Assembly: GCA_946537565.1 (NCBI GenBank)
Contig: CAMNFW010000055.1
Span: 1-10,966, forward strand
Reading direction: 5' to 3'
DNA length: 10,966 nucleotides
DNA from: an uncultured Ruminococcus sp.
Lineage (GTDB): Bacteria > Bacillota > Clostridia > Oscillospirales > Ruminococcaceae
A program made the translations under genes and the position numbers. Positions 1-7,302 of the stretch are shown here, piece after piece. The notes beneath the pieces are model-generated. The model searched no databases, was not told the DNA's origin, and was given only the letters and a program-made list of their open reading frames with translations. Within the stretch, counting starts at the first letter, position 1. Each line of letters begins with the position of its first letter.

Positions 1-93
1 TGGAACGGTATTAAAGAATTCACTGTTTATACCGGAGCAGTTTTTGTCGAGTCGGAACGCCCAAATTCCGCTCAGATCGGTTTTGTTAATCAT
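1..93 (-). CDS. Probable glycoside hydrolase, N-terminus only (partial)
   Basis: Only the first 31 codons are in the window; the gene runs off the left edge. The start is well supported: an ATG at 91-93 is preceded by AAGGAG (100-105) at a spacing of six bases, and a TATAAT box lies just upstream. The peptide begins MINKTDLSGIWAFRLD and continues to a phenylalanine-rich stretch ending in NTVP. The pattern 'dLsGiWaFrLD...' followed about 15 residues later by 'F..tvP' resembles the N-terminal sugar-binding beta-sandwich of family 2 glycoside hydrolases and related sialate O-acetylesterases, where it is normally followed by a 'lPGt' turn. No catalytic residue is visible, so the family call is an inference from a short stretch. 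No signal peptide is present in the visible part, suggesting a cytoplasmic enzyme acting on imported oligosaccharides. Confidence 0.55.
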   Translation of the reverse strand, partial: MINKTDLSGIWAFRLDKNCSGINSEFFNTVP

Positions 94-117
94 ATTAAAC
101 TCCTTGAAAAAAATTTA

Positions 118-123
118 ATTATA
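118..123 (-). promoter_or_regulatory. Candidate -10 box for the leftward gene at 1-93
   Basis: The minus strand reads TATAAT here. A transcript starting about seven bases downstream (near 111) would have an 18-base leader containing the AAGGAG at 100-105. No good -35 hexamer is present at 16-18 bases spacing (the minus strand reads AGAGAA or similar), so the promoter may depend on an activator. Confidence 0.35.
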
Positions 124-140
124 CAATAGTGTACTTGTAT
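121..140. promoter_or_regulatory. Inverted repeat ATACAA-N8-TTGTAT, possible operator
   Basis: Two perfect six-base arms lie at 121-126 and 135-140, separated by eight bases. The left arm overlaps the leftward -10 box (118-123), and the right arm is the -35 hexamer of the rightward promoter (135-163). One dimeric regulator bound here could therefore cover both divergent promoters. An arm of six in AT-rich DNA can occur by chance; the support is its position. Confidence 0.3.
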
Positions 141-163
141 TTCTCTTAATATTTTAGTATAAT
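135..163 (+). promoter_or_regulatory. Promoter for the DNA glycosylase gene
   Basis: TTGTAT at 135-140 and a perfect TATAAT at 158-163 are separated by 17 bases. Transcription would start near 170 and give a leader of about 120 bases before the ATG at 290. I found no terminator, convincing small ORF or clear hairpin in that leader (170-289). Confidence 0.55.
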
Positions 164-289
164 TAGAATGAAAAATCAAGTATAAAATTCATTTAGCCGG
201 CGCAATACACAGAATGTCTGGAAAAATACTAAAGACCAACGGGTTGTTTTGATGTGGTGCAGGCTTGAATTTCAAAAAAAGGTGATAAT

Positions 290-1102
290 ATGGACTATAA
301 AATATCCGGAAATGACATAATCGTACATGAGGCAGACCTTGATCTGGACGAAACTCTTGATTGTGGTCAGGCATTTCGCTGGAAAAAAGTTAGCAGTGAC
401 TATGAATGTACATATACTGGAAGTTTTTTCAATGATAGGCTGACGGTATCACAGACTGGCAGAGGAGATTTCATTTTCCATGATACAACAGAGGAAGAAC
501 TGCTGAAAAAATGGGTGGACTATTTTGACTTCAACACTGATTATACTGAACTGAAAAAGATGTTTTCTGAGGACGAGACGTTGTCGAAGGCTTGTGAATA
601 TGCAGGAGGGATACGTCTGCTCAGGCAGAATAGCTGGGAATGTCTTATTTCCTTTATTATTTCCCAGAACAATAATATTCCCAGAATAAAGGGGATAATT
701 GACAGATTATGCGAAAAATACAACGAAGATTTTCCTTCACCTGAACAGCTTTCCGGAGAGGACCCTGACAGCCTGTCATATCTCCGCAGCGGATTCAGAG
801 CAAAGTATATCTGCGATGCTGTTTCAAAAGTAAACAGCGGAGATATTGATCTTAAAGCGGTATCAGCAATGCCGATAGATGAAGCGAGAGCAGCGTTAAA
901 GCGTATAAAGGGAGTAGGACCGAAGGTAGCGGAATGTGTGCTGCTTTTCGGAATGTACAGGATAGAAGCATTTCCTGTAGATGTATGGATAAAGCGAGTG
1001 CTGGCTGAGTATTATCCGGGGGGCTTTCCGGAATACATAAGCGGATATGCAGGTATTGCACAGCAGTATTTGTTTCATTATATCCGTAATCTCAGTGAAT
1101 AA
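290..1102 (+). CDS. ogg: 8-oxoguanine DNA glycosylase / AP lyase, OGG1 family
   Basis: This 270-residue protein is a bifunctional base-excision repair enzyme that removes 8-oxoguanine from DNA and nicks the resulting abasic site. The N-terminal OGG domain shows CGQAFRW at 25-31, whose glycine is used by OGG1 enzymes for 8-oxoG recognition. The helical core contains QNNNIPRIK (126-134), matching the OGG1 'SNNNIARI' segment that contacts the base opposite the lesion. The helix-hairpin-helix GVGPKVAEC (208-216) supplies the catalytic Lys212, and C216 matches the OGG1 cysteine that lies on the base. FPVDVW (228-233) supplies the essential Asp231. Length is typical of clostridial family members. 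The start has an AAGGTGAT site just upstream. It is monocistronic or co-transcribed with the small gene at 1163, 60 bases downstream. The family call is firm; the gene symbol is a convention. Confidence 0.93.
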   Translation: MDYKISGNDIIVHEADLDLDETLDCGQAFRWKKVSSDYECTYTGSFFNDRLTVSQTGRGDFIFHDTTEEELLKKWVDYFDFNTDYTELKKMFSEDETLSKACEYAGGIRLLRQNSWECLISFIISQNNNIPRIKGIIDRLCEKYNEDFPSPEQLSGEDPDSLSYLRSGFRAKYICDAVSKVNSGDIDLKAVSAMPIDEARAALKRIKGVGPKVAECVLLFGMYRIEAFPVDVWIKRVLAEYYPGGFPEYISGYAGIAQQYLFHYIRNLSE

Positions 1103-1110
1103 TATCATAA

Positions 1111-1151
1111 TTTCTGCCAATAATCATTTCGTGAGGGGGACACGACAGAAA
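1111..1151 (+). other. Possible hairpin just upstream of a ribosome binding site
   Basis: TCGTG (1129-1133) and CACGA (1141-1145) can form a five-pair stem around the loop AGGGGGA, and TTTCTG (1111-1116) can pair with CAGAAA (1146-1151) outside it across an unpaired 12-base stretch. No T-run follows, so this is not an intrinsic terminator. It ends one base before the GGAGG that serves the gene at 1163, so it could influence translation, but it may be coincidental. Confidence 0.25.
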
Positions 1152-1162
1152 CGGAGGAAATG

Positions 1163-1423
1163 ATGATAAAGGGCGTAAACAGGCAGATAATCGAGGTCAA
1201 CAATCCTGAGAGCATATATTTTGAGCGTGCGGTATTCTATCTCAAGCCTGGAGTGAAGCTTATGCCGGAGCAGGTCATGAGACGGGAGCTGGAGCGGTAT
1301 GTAACATCTATTGGTGAGGATTATGGGAGGAAAAAGAGAAGACTAAGGGCAGGAGCTTTGCTGATAGTATTCATGATAGGAATTGCGGCGGCAGCAGTAT
1401 TATATCTTTTGATAGCAGGATAA
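1163..1423 (+). CDS. Small conserved-type protein with C-terminal membrane anchor, function unknown
   Basis: I cannot assign a function. The gene has tandem ATG codons at 1160 and 1163; GGAGG at 1153-1157 is two bases from the first and five from the second, so the second is the better start, giving 86 residues. Residues 1-55 are soluble and begin MIKGVNRQIIEV, followed by a YFERAVFYLKPG segment (20-30). The opening resembles small unassigned proteins that I recall as common in Clostridia; that is memory, not a search. A basic patch, RKKRRLR (56-62), directly precedes one strongly hydrophobic segment (63-85) that ends the protein. By the positive-inside rule, the N-terminal part should be cytoplasmic, making this a tail-anchored protein. 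It lies 60 bases after the glycosylase gene on the same strand and may share its transcript. Confidence 0.75.
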   Translation: MIKGVNRQIIEVNNPESIYFERAVFYLKPGVKLMPEQVMRRELERYVTSIGEDYGRKKRRLRAGALLIVFMIGIAAAAVLYLLIAG

Positions 1424-1424
1424 A

Positions 1425-1453
1425 GATATTGAAAAGCAATATCATACTTTTTT
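1425..1453 (+). terminator. Weak intrinsic terminator after the small membrane-anchored gene
   Basis: GATATTG (1425-1431) and CAATATC (1437-1443) form a perfect seven-pair stem with the loop AAAAG, beginning two bases after the stop codon. A run of six T's follows at 1448-1453, four bases after the stem. The stem is AT-rich, so termination is probably partial. Confidence 0.4.
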
Positions 1454-1474
1454 AGCAATATTTTTCAAAAATTG

Positions 1475-1503
1475 TAGACAAAATATTTTTTTTGTGATAT
1501 AAT
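1475..1503 (+). promoter_or_regulatory. Strong promoter for the AraC-family regulator
   Basis: TAGACA (1475-1480, five of six consensus bases) and TATAAT (1498-1503, perfect) are 17 bases apart. TG at 1495-1496 makes this an extended -10. Transcription should start near 1510, which places the ATG at 1509 at or before the transcript start and supports translation from 1539. Confidence 0.7.
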
Positions 1504-1523
1504 GAATTATGAAGAATACTGAT

Positions 1524-1530
1524 AAAGGAG
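1524..1530 (+). promoter_or_regulatory. Ribosome binding site deciding the AraC regulator start
   Basis: AAAGGAG lies eight bases before the ATG at 1539. The upstream in-frame ATG at 1509 has no such site and coincides with the predicted transcript start. Confidence 0.75.
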
Positions 1531-1538
1531 AAACGATT

Positions 1539-2402
1539 ATGAGTGACACAAAACAGACTGTTTTTACAAATAAGCTTTCAAAAAGAATAATTGTAACGCC
1601 CAGCCAGACTGTCAAGAATACGTTTTTCTATGTACAGGAAACTGGTATGATAAGAGCTGGAGATGCAGCTATGACCCACCGTCAGGATCTGGATTCATTT
1701 CTTATCGTGGCGGTGCTTAGCGGCAGCGGAGAGCTTAGTATAGAGAATAATAATTATACCCTGGGAAAAGGTGACTGCTTTTATATTGACTGCCGGAAGC
1801 CGCATTTCTATAAAAGCTCTGACACTGATCCCTGGGAGCTTATGTGGGTGCATTTCAACGGAGCGACCTCAAAGCAATACTATGATTATTTTCTCTCTCA
1901 TAGTAAAAATGCTTTTCGTCCGAATTATTTTGACAAGGTCATATCAGCAATGACAGAGGTAATAAGTATAAATGAGCAGAAGAGTCCGGACGCAGATATA
2001 ATAAACTCAAAGCTGATAGTTGATCTTCTGACCCTTGCGCTTACAGTGGATAATGAGGAGAAGCAGTATGACTCGGCTCTTAAGCAGAAATTAGCAGCGG
2101 TGAATACATATATCGAGGATCATTTCAGTGAAGATCTTTCACTGGAGAAGCTTTCGTCCCAGTTTTATATCAGCAAGTTTTATCTTACGAGGGAGTATAA
2201 GAAGATATATGGAAAGACCATATTCCAGCACATAATCAATTGCCGCATAAATTATGGAAAAAAGCTGCTGAGATTTTCGGACAAATCAGTTGAAGAGATA
2301 GCGCATCTTTGCGGTTTCAACGATCAGAGCTACTTTGCACGGCAGTTCAAGAAGGCAGAGAATCTTACCTGCTTTTCTTACAGGAAGATGTGGCGGGATT
2401 GA
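1539..2402 (+). CDS. AraC-family transcriptional regulator with N-terminal cupin domain
   Basis: This 287-residue one-component regulator is expected to bind a small ligand, often a sugar, and act at promoters in the cytoplasm. Residues about 40-110 form the cupin-type sensor: residues 61-66 read SGSGEL, followed by LGKGDCFYID (75-84), KPH (87-89) and WELMWVHFNG (99-108), the usual AraC-binding pattern. Residues about 185-285 are the two-helix-turn-helix DNA-binding domain, with LSLEKLSSQFYISKFYL (200-216) as the first motif and SVEEIAHLCGFNDQSYFARQF (250-270) as the second, the family's best conserved part. Its strong own promoter implies steady expression. No ligand can be read from the sequence. 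The target is unknown; the possible glycoside hydrolase gene at 1-93 is the nearest candidate but is 1.4 kb away with other genes between. Confidence 0.93.
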   Translation: MSDTKQTVFTNKLSKRIIVTPSQTVKNTFFYVQETGMIRAGDAAMTHRQDLDSFLIVAVLSGSGELSIENNNYTLGKGDCFYIDCRKPHFYKSSDTDPWELMWVHFNGATSKQYYDYFLSHSKNAFRPNYFDKVISAMTEVISINEQKSPDADIINSKLIVDLLTLALTVDNEEKQYDSALKQKLAAVNTYIEDHFSEDLSLEKLSSQFYISKFYLTREYKKIYGKTIFQHIINCRINYGKKLLRFSDKSVEEIAHLCGFNDQSYFARQFKKAENLTCFSYRKMWRD

Positions 2403-2411
2403 TCTTACAGC

Positions 2412-2444
2412 AAAAAAAGGAGCAGTTCAATTGAGCTGCTCCTT
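2412..2444 (-). terminator. Intrinsic terminator closing the pyr/car gene cluster
   Basis: AAGGAGCAG (2417-2425) and CTGCTCCTT (2436-2444) form nine perfect pairs, and the bases inside can add three more (one G-U), leaving a four-base loop. Seven consecutive A's on the plus strand (2412-2418, two of them in the stem) give the T-run on the minus strand, so it works best for the leftward transcript. It may also serve the convergent AraC gene, though only ATTATTT follows in that direction. Confidence 0.85.
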
Positions 2445-2449
2445 ATTAT

Positions 2450-2920
2450 TTAACTGAGATCAGTGAAATAGTATTTGCCTTTACACTTGTAAACAGTGCA
2501 GAATTGATATTCCTTATCCGTGCTGAAAATCGGAGAAACAGCTGTATTACCGTCCTCAATGCGGACAGTAAATTGCTTCTGTTTAATGAGGAGCTTTTTT
2601 GTAACTGACTTAAAGCTAACTATCACGCCCTGCAAGCTTTCTCCAAGTCTCTGTGCCCGGTTGAGCTTTATCAGGTAATTTGCCCCATACAGAAACTGTA
2701 TAAAAAGAGCAAGGAGTATTATCATAAGCACAATTGATAAGCCGTTTAAAGTTGTGAATGTGGAAACGACCTCAGAAATGCCAAACTCCACAGCTGCGAT
2801 AATTGAGTATAGCACACAGCAAACTGCCATTATACCCACACCGACCACAGAATCAAACAGTGATTCTTCATATTCTGTGAGCGGATGATCTCTTTTCATT
2901 ACATTGATTACTGACAGCAT
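2450..2920 (-). CDS. Small two-helix membrane protein of unknown function, last gene of the cluster
   Basis: I do not recognise this 156-residue protein. Residues 1-22 are polar. Two hydrophobic segments at about 25-45 and 60-80 are likely membrane helices. Residues 90-156 form a soluble, probably beta-rich tail (FTVRIEDGNTAVSP at 117-130, then YQFCTVYKCKGKYYFTDL) that is basic at its membrane end (KLNRAQR 85-91, KKLLIKQK 108-115), so it should face the cytoplasm. The start lies four bases after the carB stop with no clear ribosome binding site, which suggests coupling to carB translation; an in-frame ATG at codon 8 is an alternative and is no better served. It is followed by the cluster terminator, so it is almost certainly co-transcribed with carAB. 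Any role in pyrimidine metabolism is unproven. Confidence 0.75.
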   Translation of the reverse strand: MLSVINVMKRDHPLTEYEESLFDSVVGVGIMAVCCVLYSIIAAVEFGISEVVSTFTTLNGLSIVLMIILLALFIQFLYGANYLIKLNRAQRLGESLQGVIVSFKSVTKKLLIKQKQFTVRIEDGNTAVSPIFSTDKEYQFCTVYKCKGKYYFTDLS

Positions 2921-2924
2921 AATA

Positions 2925-5900
2925 TCAGATCTTTGTTATATCAACAAGCTCCACATCGTTGATAGTTCTGCCGGATTCGAGGACCTTTACCAATGATTTA
3001 GCTGTGTCAATAGCAGTCAGGCTGCAAATAGAGCGTTCTATGGATTTTCTTCGCATTTTAACGCTGTCACGTTCAGGAAGTCTGCCTTTAGCAGAAGTAG
3101 AGATGACATAGTGAATTTTACCGCTGTCAAGGAGGGTCTCAACATTAGGTTCACCGTCAGATATTTTTCTTACAAGATTGGCAGCGATCATATTTCTATG
3201 CAGAACACTCTGAGTACCGGAGGTGGCATAAAGCTCGAAGCCCATCTGCTCAAATTTATCAGCAATAGGCAGCACCTCACGTTTGTCACTGTCACGGACA
3301 GAGATAAGCACGCCGCCTTCACGTTTAAGGTCAAAGCCGGCAGCGATAAGCCCCTTGAGAAGAGCGTCCTCAAGGTTTCTGCCAATGCCGAGGCATTCGC
3401 CTGTTGATTTCATTTCAGGGCCGAGCATAGTATCAACATCAGTGAGCTTTTCAAATGAGAAGACCGGAACTTTTACAGCCACATAGTCACCAGCAGGGTA
3501 AAGACCGCTTTCATAGCCCATATCCTTAAGTTTTGCACCGAACATGATCTTAGTAGCGATATCCACCATGGGAATACCGGTAACCTTGCTGATATATGGA
3601 ACAGTACGGGATGAACGTGGATTTACCTCGATCACGAATACTTCGTGGTTGTATACAACGTACTGGATATTGACAAGACCGATGACATTTAGTTCCTTAG
3701 ACAGCAGACGGGTGTACTCAACGATAATACGTTTAATTCTATCTGAAAGGTGCTGAGCGGGATAAATTGAGATAGAGTCACCTGAGTGAACACCGGCACG
3801 TTCGATATGTTCCATAATACCGGGGATTAGGAAATCCTCACCGTCACAAATTGCATCGACTTCAACCTCAGTACCCATCATATACTTGTCGATAAGCACA
3901 GGGTTTTCGATCATATGGCTGGTGATAATACCCATATACTCAATAACGTCATCCTTTGAGTGAGCGATAATCATATTCTGTCCGCCGAGAACATATGAAG
4001 GTCTGAGAAGAACCGGATAGCCCAGGTCTTCAGCAGCAGCAACAGCCTCCTCAGTAGTCATGACTGTATGACCGGCAGGACGTGGGATACCGCACTTTTC
4101 AAGCACCTCATCAAAACGCTCTCTGTCCTCAGCAGCATCTATCATATCGGCTGATGTGCCAAGTATATTCACGCCCATATCTGAGAGATGACGGGTAAGC
4201 TTAATAGCGGTCTGACCGCCGAACTGAACAACAACACCATATGGCTTTTCGGTTTCGATAATAGCTTCAACGTCCTCTTTGGTGAGGGGGTCAAAATAGA
4301 GTCTGTCGCCGGTATCAAAGTCAGTTGAAACGGTTTCCGGGTTATTGTTGCAGATAACAGCTTCATATCCAAGCTCTTTAAGGGTCCACACGCAGTGAAC
4401 TGAGCAATAGTCAAACTCGATTCCCTGACCGATACGGATCGGACCGGAGCCGAAAACAATTACTTTTTTCTTTCCGCTGTTCTGGTGTTCAATAAACTCA
4501 GCTGCTTCATTTTCTTCATCGAAGGTAGAGTAGAAATAAGGAGTCTCGGCTTTGAATTCACCGGCGCAGGTATCCACCATTTTGAATACAGCTCTTTTTC
4601 TTGCAGGACATTTCTGACCGGAAAGTCTTTCAATAGTGCTGTCGAGGTAGCCGTACTGTTTAGCAGTGAGATATTTCTCATCATCGAGTTCACCTTCAGC
4701 GAGCCATTTTTCCAGCTCAGCCAGATTCAGAAGCTTATAGAGGAACCAATTGTCGATCTTAGTGATCTCATGTATTTCCTCTGGAGTTACGCCACGTTTA
4801 AGAGCTTCAAAAATAACGAATGATCTTTCGTCGTCGATATCGAAAAGTTTTTTATGAAGCTCTTCATCGGAGAGTTTTGCGAATTTAGGCATATTCATAG
4901 TATCAAGACCAAGCTCGATAGAACGTACAGCCTTCATCATTGCCTGTTCAAAGCTTGTACCGATCGCCATGACCTCACCGGTGGCTTTCATCTGAGTGCC
5001 GAGGGTGCGTTTAGCGTAAACGAATTTATCGAAAGCCCATTTCGGGAACTTTACAACCACATAGTCCAGAGCTGGTTCAAAGCAGGCATAAGTTTTTCCG
5101 GTCACCTGATTGATTATCTCGTCAAGAGTGTAACCCACAGCGATCTTAGCAGCTGTTTTAGCGATAGGATATCCGGTAGCCTTAGAAGCCAGAGCAGAGG
5201 AACGTGAAACACGGGGATTAACTTCAATAACTGCATATTCAAAGCTTGTAGGGTGGAGAGCAAACTGACAGTTGCAGCCGCCTTCGACCTTAAGCTCTTT
5301 GATGATATTGATCGCAGCAGTTCTGAGCATCTGATATTCCCGGTCAGAGAGAGTCACAGCCGGAGCAATAACGATACTGTCACCGGTATGAACACCGACA
5401 GGATCGAAATTCTCCATAGAGCAGACTGTAATTACATTGCCCTTAGCATCTCTGATAACCTCAAATTCAATTTCTTTCCAGCCGCTTATACACTTTTCGA
5501 TAAGCACCTGAGTAATAGGGGAAAGTCTTAAACCATTGGTAGCGATATCACGGAGCTGTTCTTCATTTTCAGCGATTCCGCCGCCTGTACCGCCGAGGGT
5601 GAAAGCAGGGCGGACAATGACAGGATAGCTAATAACCTGAGCAAAATCCACAGCATCGTCAACAGTCTCGACCACCTTAGAGGGAATACACGGCTGACCG
5701 ATCTTCTCCATAGTATCCTTGAAAGCCTGACGATCCTCAGCCTTATGGATAGTCAGCGGATCAGCGCCGAGCAGCTTCACGTTATGGGAATCCAGGAATC
5801 CTTCTTCAGCCAGCTGCATAGACAGAGTAAGACCTGTCTGACCGCCGAGGGTTGAAAGTAGGCTGTCGGGCTTTTCGATTTCTATTATCCTTTTTACAAC

Positions 5901-6116
5901 ATCAAGGGTAAGCGGTTCAATATAAACCTTATCAGCCATAGCCTTATCAGTCATGATAGTAGCCGGGTTAGAATTGATGAGGACGACCTCAAGACCCTCC
6001 TGTTTAAGAGCTCTGCAAGCCTGGGTTCCGGCATAGTCAAATTCAGCAGCCTGTCCGATAACGATAGGACCGGAGCCGATAACAAGCACTTTTTTAATAT
6101 CCTTTCTCAGCGGCAT
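2925..6116 (-). CDS. carB: Carbamoyl phosphate synthase large subunit
   Basis: CarB uses ammonia from CarA, bicarbonate and two ATP to make carbamoyl phosphate for pyrimidines and arginine. The 1063 residues from this ATG match the usual family length. The N-terminal half has the nucleotide-fold GSGPIVIGQ (14-22) and the first ATP-grasp domain (about 128-400) with the glycine loop LGGTGGG (174-180) and EVNPRVSRSS (298-307). The oligomerisation region is about 405-550. The second half repeats the plan: GSGPIRIGQ (556-564), an ATP-grasp with RPSYVLGGQ (705-713) and EVNPRSSRT (830-838). The MGS-like allosteric domain (about 935-1063) keeps K945, T965, T968 and K984, equivalent to E. coli K954, T974, T977 and K993, consistent with control by UMP or a related ligand. 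An in-frame GTG at 6123-6125 would add three residues, but family proteins normally start MPxRxDIK, as here. Only one base separates the start from the carA stop. Confidence 0.97.
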   Translation of the reverse strand: MPLRKDIKKVLVIGSGPIVIGQAAEFDYAGTQACRALKQEGLEVVLINSNPATIMTDKAMADKVYIEPLTLDVVKRIIEIEKPDSLLSTLGGQTGLTLSMQLAEEGFLDSHNVKLLGADPLTIHKAEDRQAFKDTMEKIGQPCIPSKVVETVDDAVDFAQVISYPVIVRPAFTLGGTGGGIAENEEQLRDIATNGLRLSPITQVLIEKCISGWKEIEFEVIRDAKGNVITVCSMENFDPVGVHTGDSIVIAPAVTLSDREYQMLRTAAINIIKELKVEGGCNCQFALHPTSFEYAVIEVNPRVSRSSALASKATGYPIAKTAAKIAVGYTLDEIINQVTGKTYACFEPALDYVVVKFPKWAFDKFVYAKRTLGTQMKATGEVMAIGTSFEQAMMKAVRSIELGLDTMNMPKFAKLSDEELHKKLFDIDDERSFVIFEALKRGVTPEEIHEITKIDNWFLYKLLNLAELEKWLAEGELDDEKYLTAKQYGYLDSTIERLSGQKCPARKRAVFKMVDTCAGEFKAETPYFYSTFDEENEAAEFIEHQNSGKKKVIVFGSGPIRIGQGIEFDYCSVHCVWTLKELGYEAVICNNNPETVSTDFDTGDRLYFDPLTKEDVEAIIETEKPYGVVVQFGGQTAIKLTRHLSDMGVNILGTSADMIDAAEDRERFDEVLEKCGIPRPAGHTVMTTEEAVAAAEDLGYPVLLRPSYVLGGQNMIIAHSKDDVIEYMGIITSHMIENPVLIDKYMMGTEVEVDAICDGEDFLIPGIMEHIERAGVHSGDSISIYPAQHLSDRIKRIIVEYTRLLSKELNVIGLVNIQYVVYNHEVFVIEVNPRSSRTVPYISKVTGIPMVDIATKIMFGAKLKDMGYESGLYPAGDYVAVKVPVFSFEKLTDVDTMLGPEMKSTGECLGIGRNLEDALLKGLIAAGFDLKREGGVLISVRDSDKREVLPIADKFEQMGFELYATSGTQSVLHRNMIAANLVRKISDGEPNVETLLDSGKIHYVISTSAKGRLPERDSVKMRRKSIERSICSLTAIDTAKSLVKVLESGRTINDVELVDITKI

Positions 6117-6117
6117 A

Positions 6118-7224
6118 TCACTCACCAGCCTTTCTCATAGTATCAACAAATTCATCGAAGAGATAAGATGTATCAAGAGGGCCGCCGTGAGCTTCGGGGT
6201 GAAACTGAACGGTTCTTGCATTGACAGCGGTATATCTTATACCTTCACAGGTTTTATCGTTGGCGTTGATATGGGAGACCCTGCCAGTTTCCGGCGGGAT
6301 ACTGTCATTGACAACAGCATAGCCGTGGTTCTGGCTGGTGACATAAGTAAGGCCGCTTTCCAGGTCGATAACAGGCTGATTAGCACCTCTGTGACCATAT
6401 TTAAGCTTTTCAGTTTTTCCGCCGTTAGCGAGAGCCATGAGCTGATGACCGAGGCAAATGCCGAAAATCGGGATCCCCAGCTGCTGGATAGCCTTGATAT
6501 TTTCTATTATTTCAACATTTTCAGCCGGATCTCCGGGACCATTGGAAAACATTATACCATCCGGAGCAAGCTCTTTTATCTCCTGAGCAGTGGTGTAAGC
6601 CGGAACAACAACTACACGGCAGTTTCTTTTGATAAGCTCCTGGCGGATATTTCTCTTGTAGCCGAAATCGAAGAGAGCAACGGTATATTTTTTCTCTTCC
6701 GGTTCATAGGTCAGGATCTCAGTATTTGTAACTGACTTCACAGCATCAGCAACCTTGAATGCTTTGATTTTTTCAAGAAGAGCGGTTTTATTTTCGCAGA
6801 CATCGTCAGTAGTAATGGCACCGTTCATGACACCGGTCTCACGGATAATACGAGTCAGCCGGCGGGTGTCGATACTGTGAATGCCTATGATATTATGCTC
6901 TTTAAGAAAATCATTGATATTGCCCTCACAGCGGAAATTAGACGGGGAGTTACACCATTCCCGAACGATATAGCCGCTGACATAGGAAGCAGCAGATTCA
7001 TTGTCCTCATGGTTTATGCCGTAATTTCCGATAAGGGGAAAGGTCTGGGTGACGATCTGACCGAAGTAGCTGGGGTCAGTGAGGGTTTCCTGATAGCCGG
7101 TGAGACCGGTAGTGAAGACCACCTCGCCGATAACAGTTCCCTCAGCGCCGAAGCTTTGTCCTTCAAAGACAGTGCCGTCAGCCAGCAGGAGATAGGCTTT
7201 TTTGCTTTTGTTGAATAATGACAT
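6118..7224 (-). CDS. carA: Carbamoyl phosphate synthase small (glutaminase) subunit
   Basis: CarA hydrolyses glutamine and channels the ammonia to CarB. The 368 residues contain the N-terminal CPSase small-chain domain (about 9-150; LADGTVFEG 14-22, FTTGLTGYQE 37-46, SIDTRRLTR 117-125) and a class I glutamine amidotransferase domain (about 180-365). The catalytic triad is visible: Cys257 in GICLGHQ, and His342 and Glu344 in FHPEAHGGP. The oxyanion segment is SNGPGDP (227-233). The ORF can be read open to 7335, but the extra 37 residues are unlike any CarA, run through a structured leader, and lack a ribosome binding site. The ATG at 7222-7224 has a perfect AAGGAGGA six bases upstream, and MSLFNKSKKAYLLLADG is a normal CarA opening. 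A 198-base gap upstream suggests separate regulation from pyrCF. Confidence 0.97.
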   Translation of the reverse strand: MSLFNKSKKAYLLLADGTVFEGQSFGAEGTVIGEVVFTTGLTGYQETLTDPSYFGQIVTQTFPLIGNYGINHEDNESAASYVSGYIVREWCNSPSNFRCEGNINDFLKEHNIIGIHSIDTRRLTRIIRETGVMNGAITTDDVCENKTALLEKIKAFKVADAVKSVTNTEILTYEPEEKKYTVALFDFGYKRNIRQELIKRNCRVVVVPAYTTAQEIKELAPDGIMFSNGPGDPAENVEIIENIKAIQQLGIPIFGICLGHQLMALANGGKTEKLKYGHRGANQPVIDLESGLTYVTSQNHGYAVVNDSIPPETGRVSHINANDKTCEGIRYTAVNARTVQFHPEAHGGPLDTSYLFDEFVDTMRKAGE

Positions 7225-7230
7225 TAAAAT

Positions 7231-7238
7231 TCCTCCTT
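7231..7238 (-). promoter_or_regulatory. Strong ribosome binding site deciding the carA start
   Basis: The minus strand reads AAGGAGGA six bases before the ATG at 7222-7224. It is one of the best-matched sites in the window and rules out the in-frame ATG at 7335. Confidence 0.85.
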
Positions 7239-7263
7239 GATATAGATAGAGGTTTTGGAAGTA

Positions 7264-7292
7264 TATATAAGACTTTAAAGCAGACCTATGAA
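7264..7292 (-). promoter_or_regulatory. Possible carA promoter
   Basis: On the minus strand TTCATA (7287-7292) and TATATA (7264-7269) are 17 bases apart, each matching four of six consensus bases. A start near 7257 would leave a 33-base leader holding the AAGGAGGA site. Such matches are common in AT-rich DNA, so this is tentative. Confidence 0.3.
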
Positions 7293-7302
7293 CATCGTCT
7301 TT

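Noticed and set aside
189..374. 61-codon minus-strand ORF overlapping the glycosylase promoter leader
   Set aside because: It overlaps the N-terminal coding part of the glycosylase gene, lacks a ribosome binding site and has a low-complexity composition.
3111..5531. Several plus-strand and minus-strand ORFs of 60-117 codons within carB
   Set aside because: All are contained in carB, whose full-length match is unambiguous; none has a convincing ribosome binding site or family resemblance.
6123..6125. GTG start for carB, overlapping the carA stop
   Set aside because: Possible but less likely: it adds only three residues before the family-typical MPLRKDIK opening, and GGTGAG is better spaced for the ATG at 6114-6116.
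6187..6735. 182-codon plus-strand ORF opposite carA
   Set aside because: It lies entirely inside the well-supported carA on the other strand and its translation has no recognisable domain; codon structure of carA explains the lack of stops.
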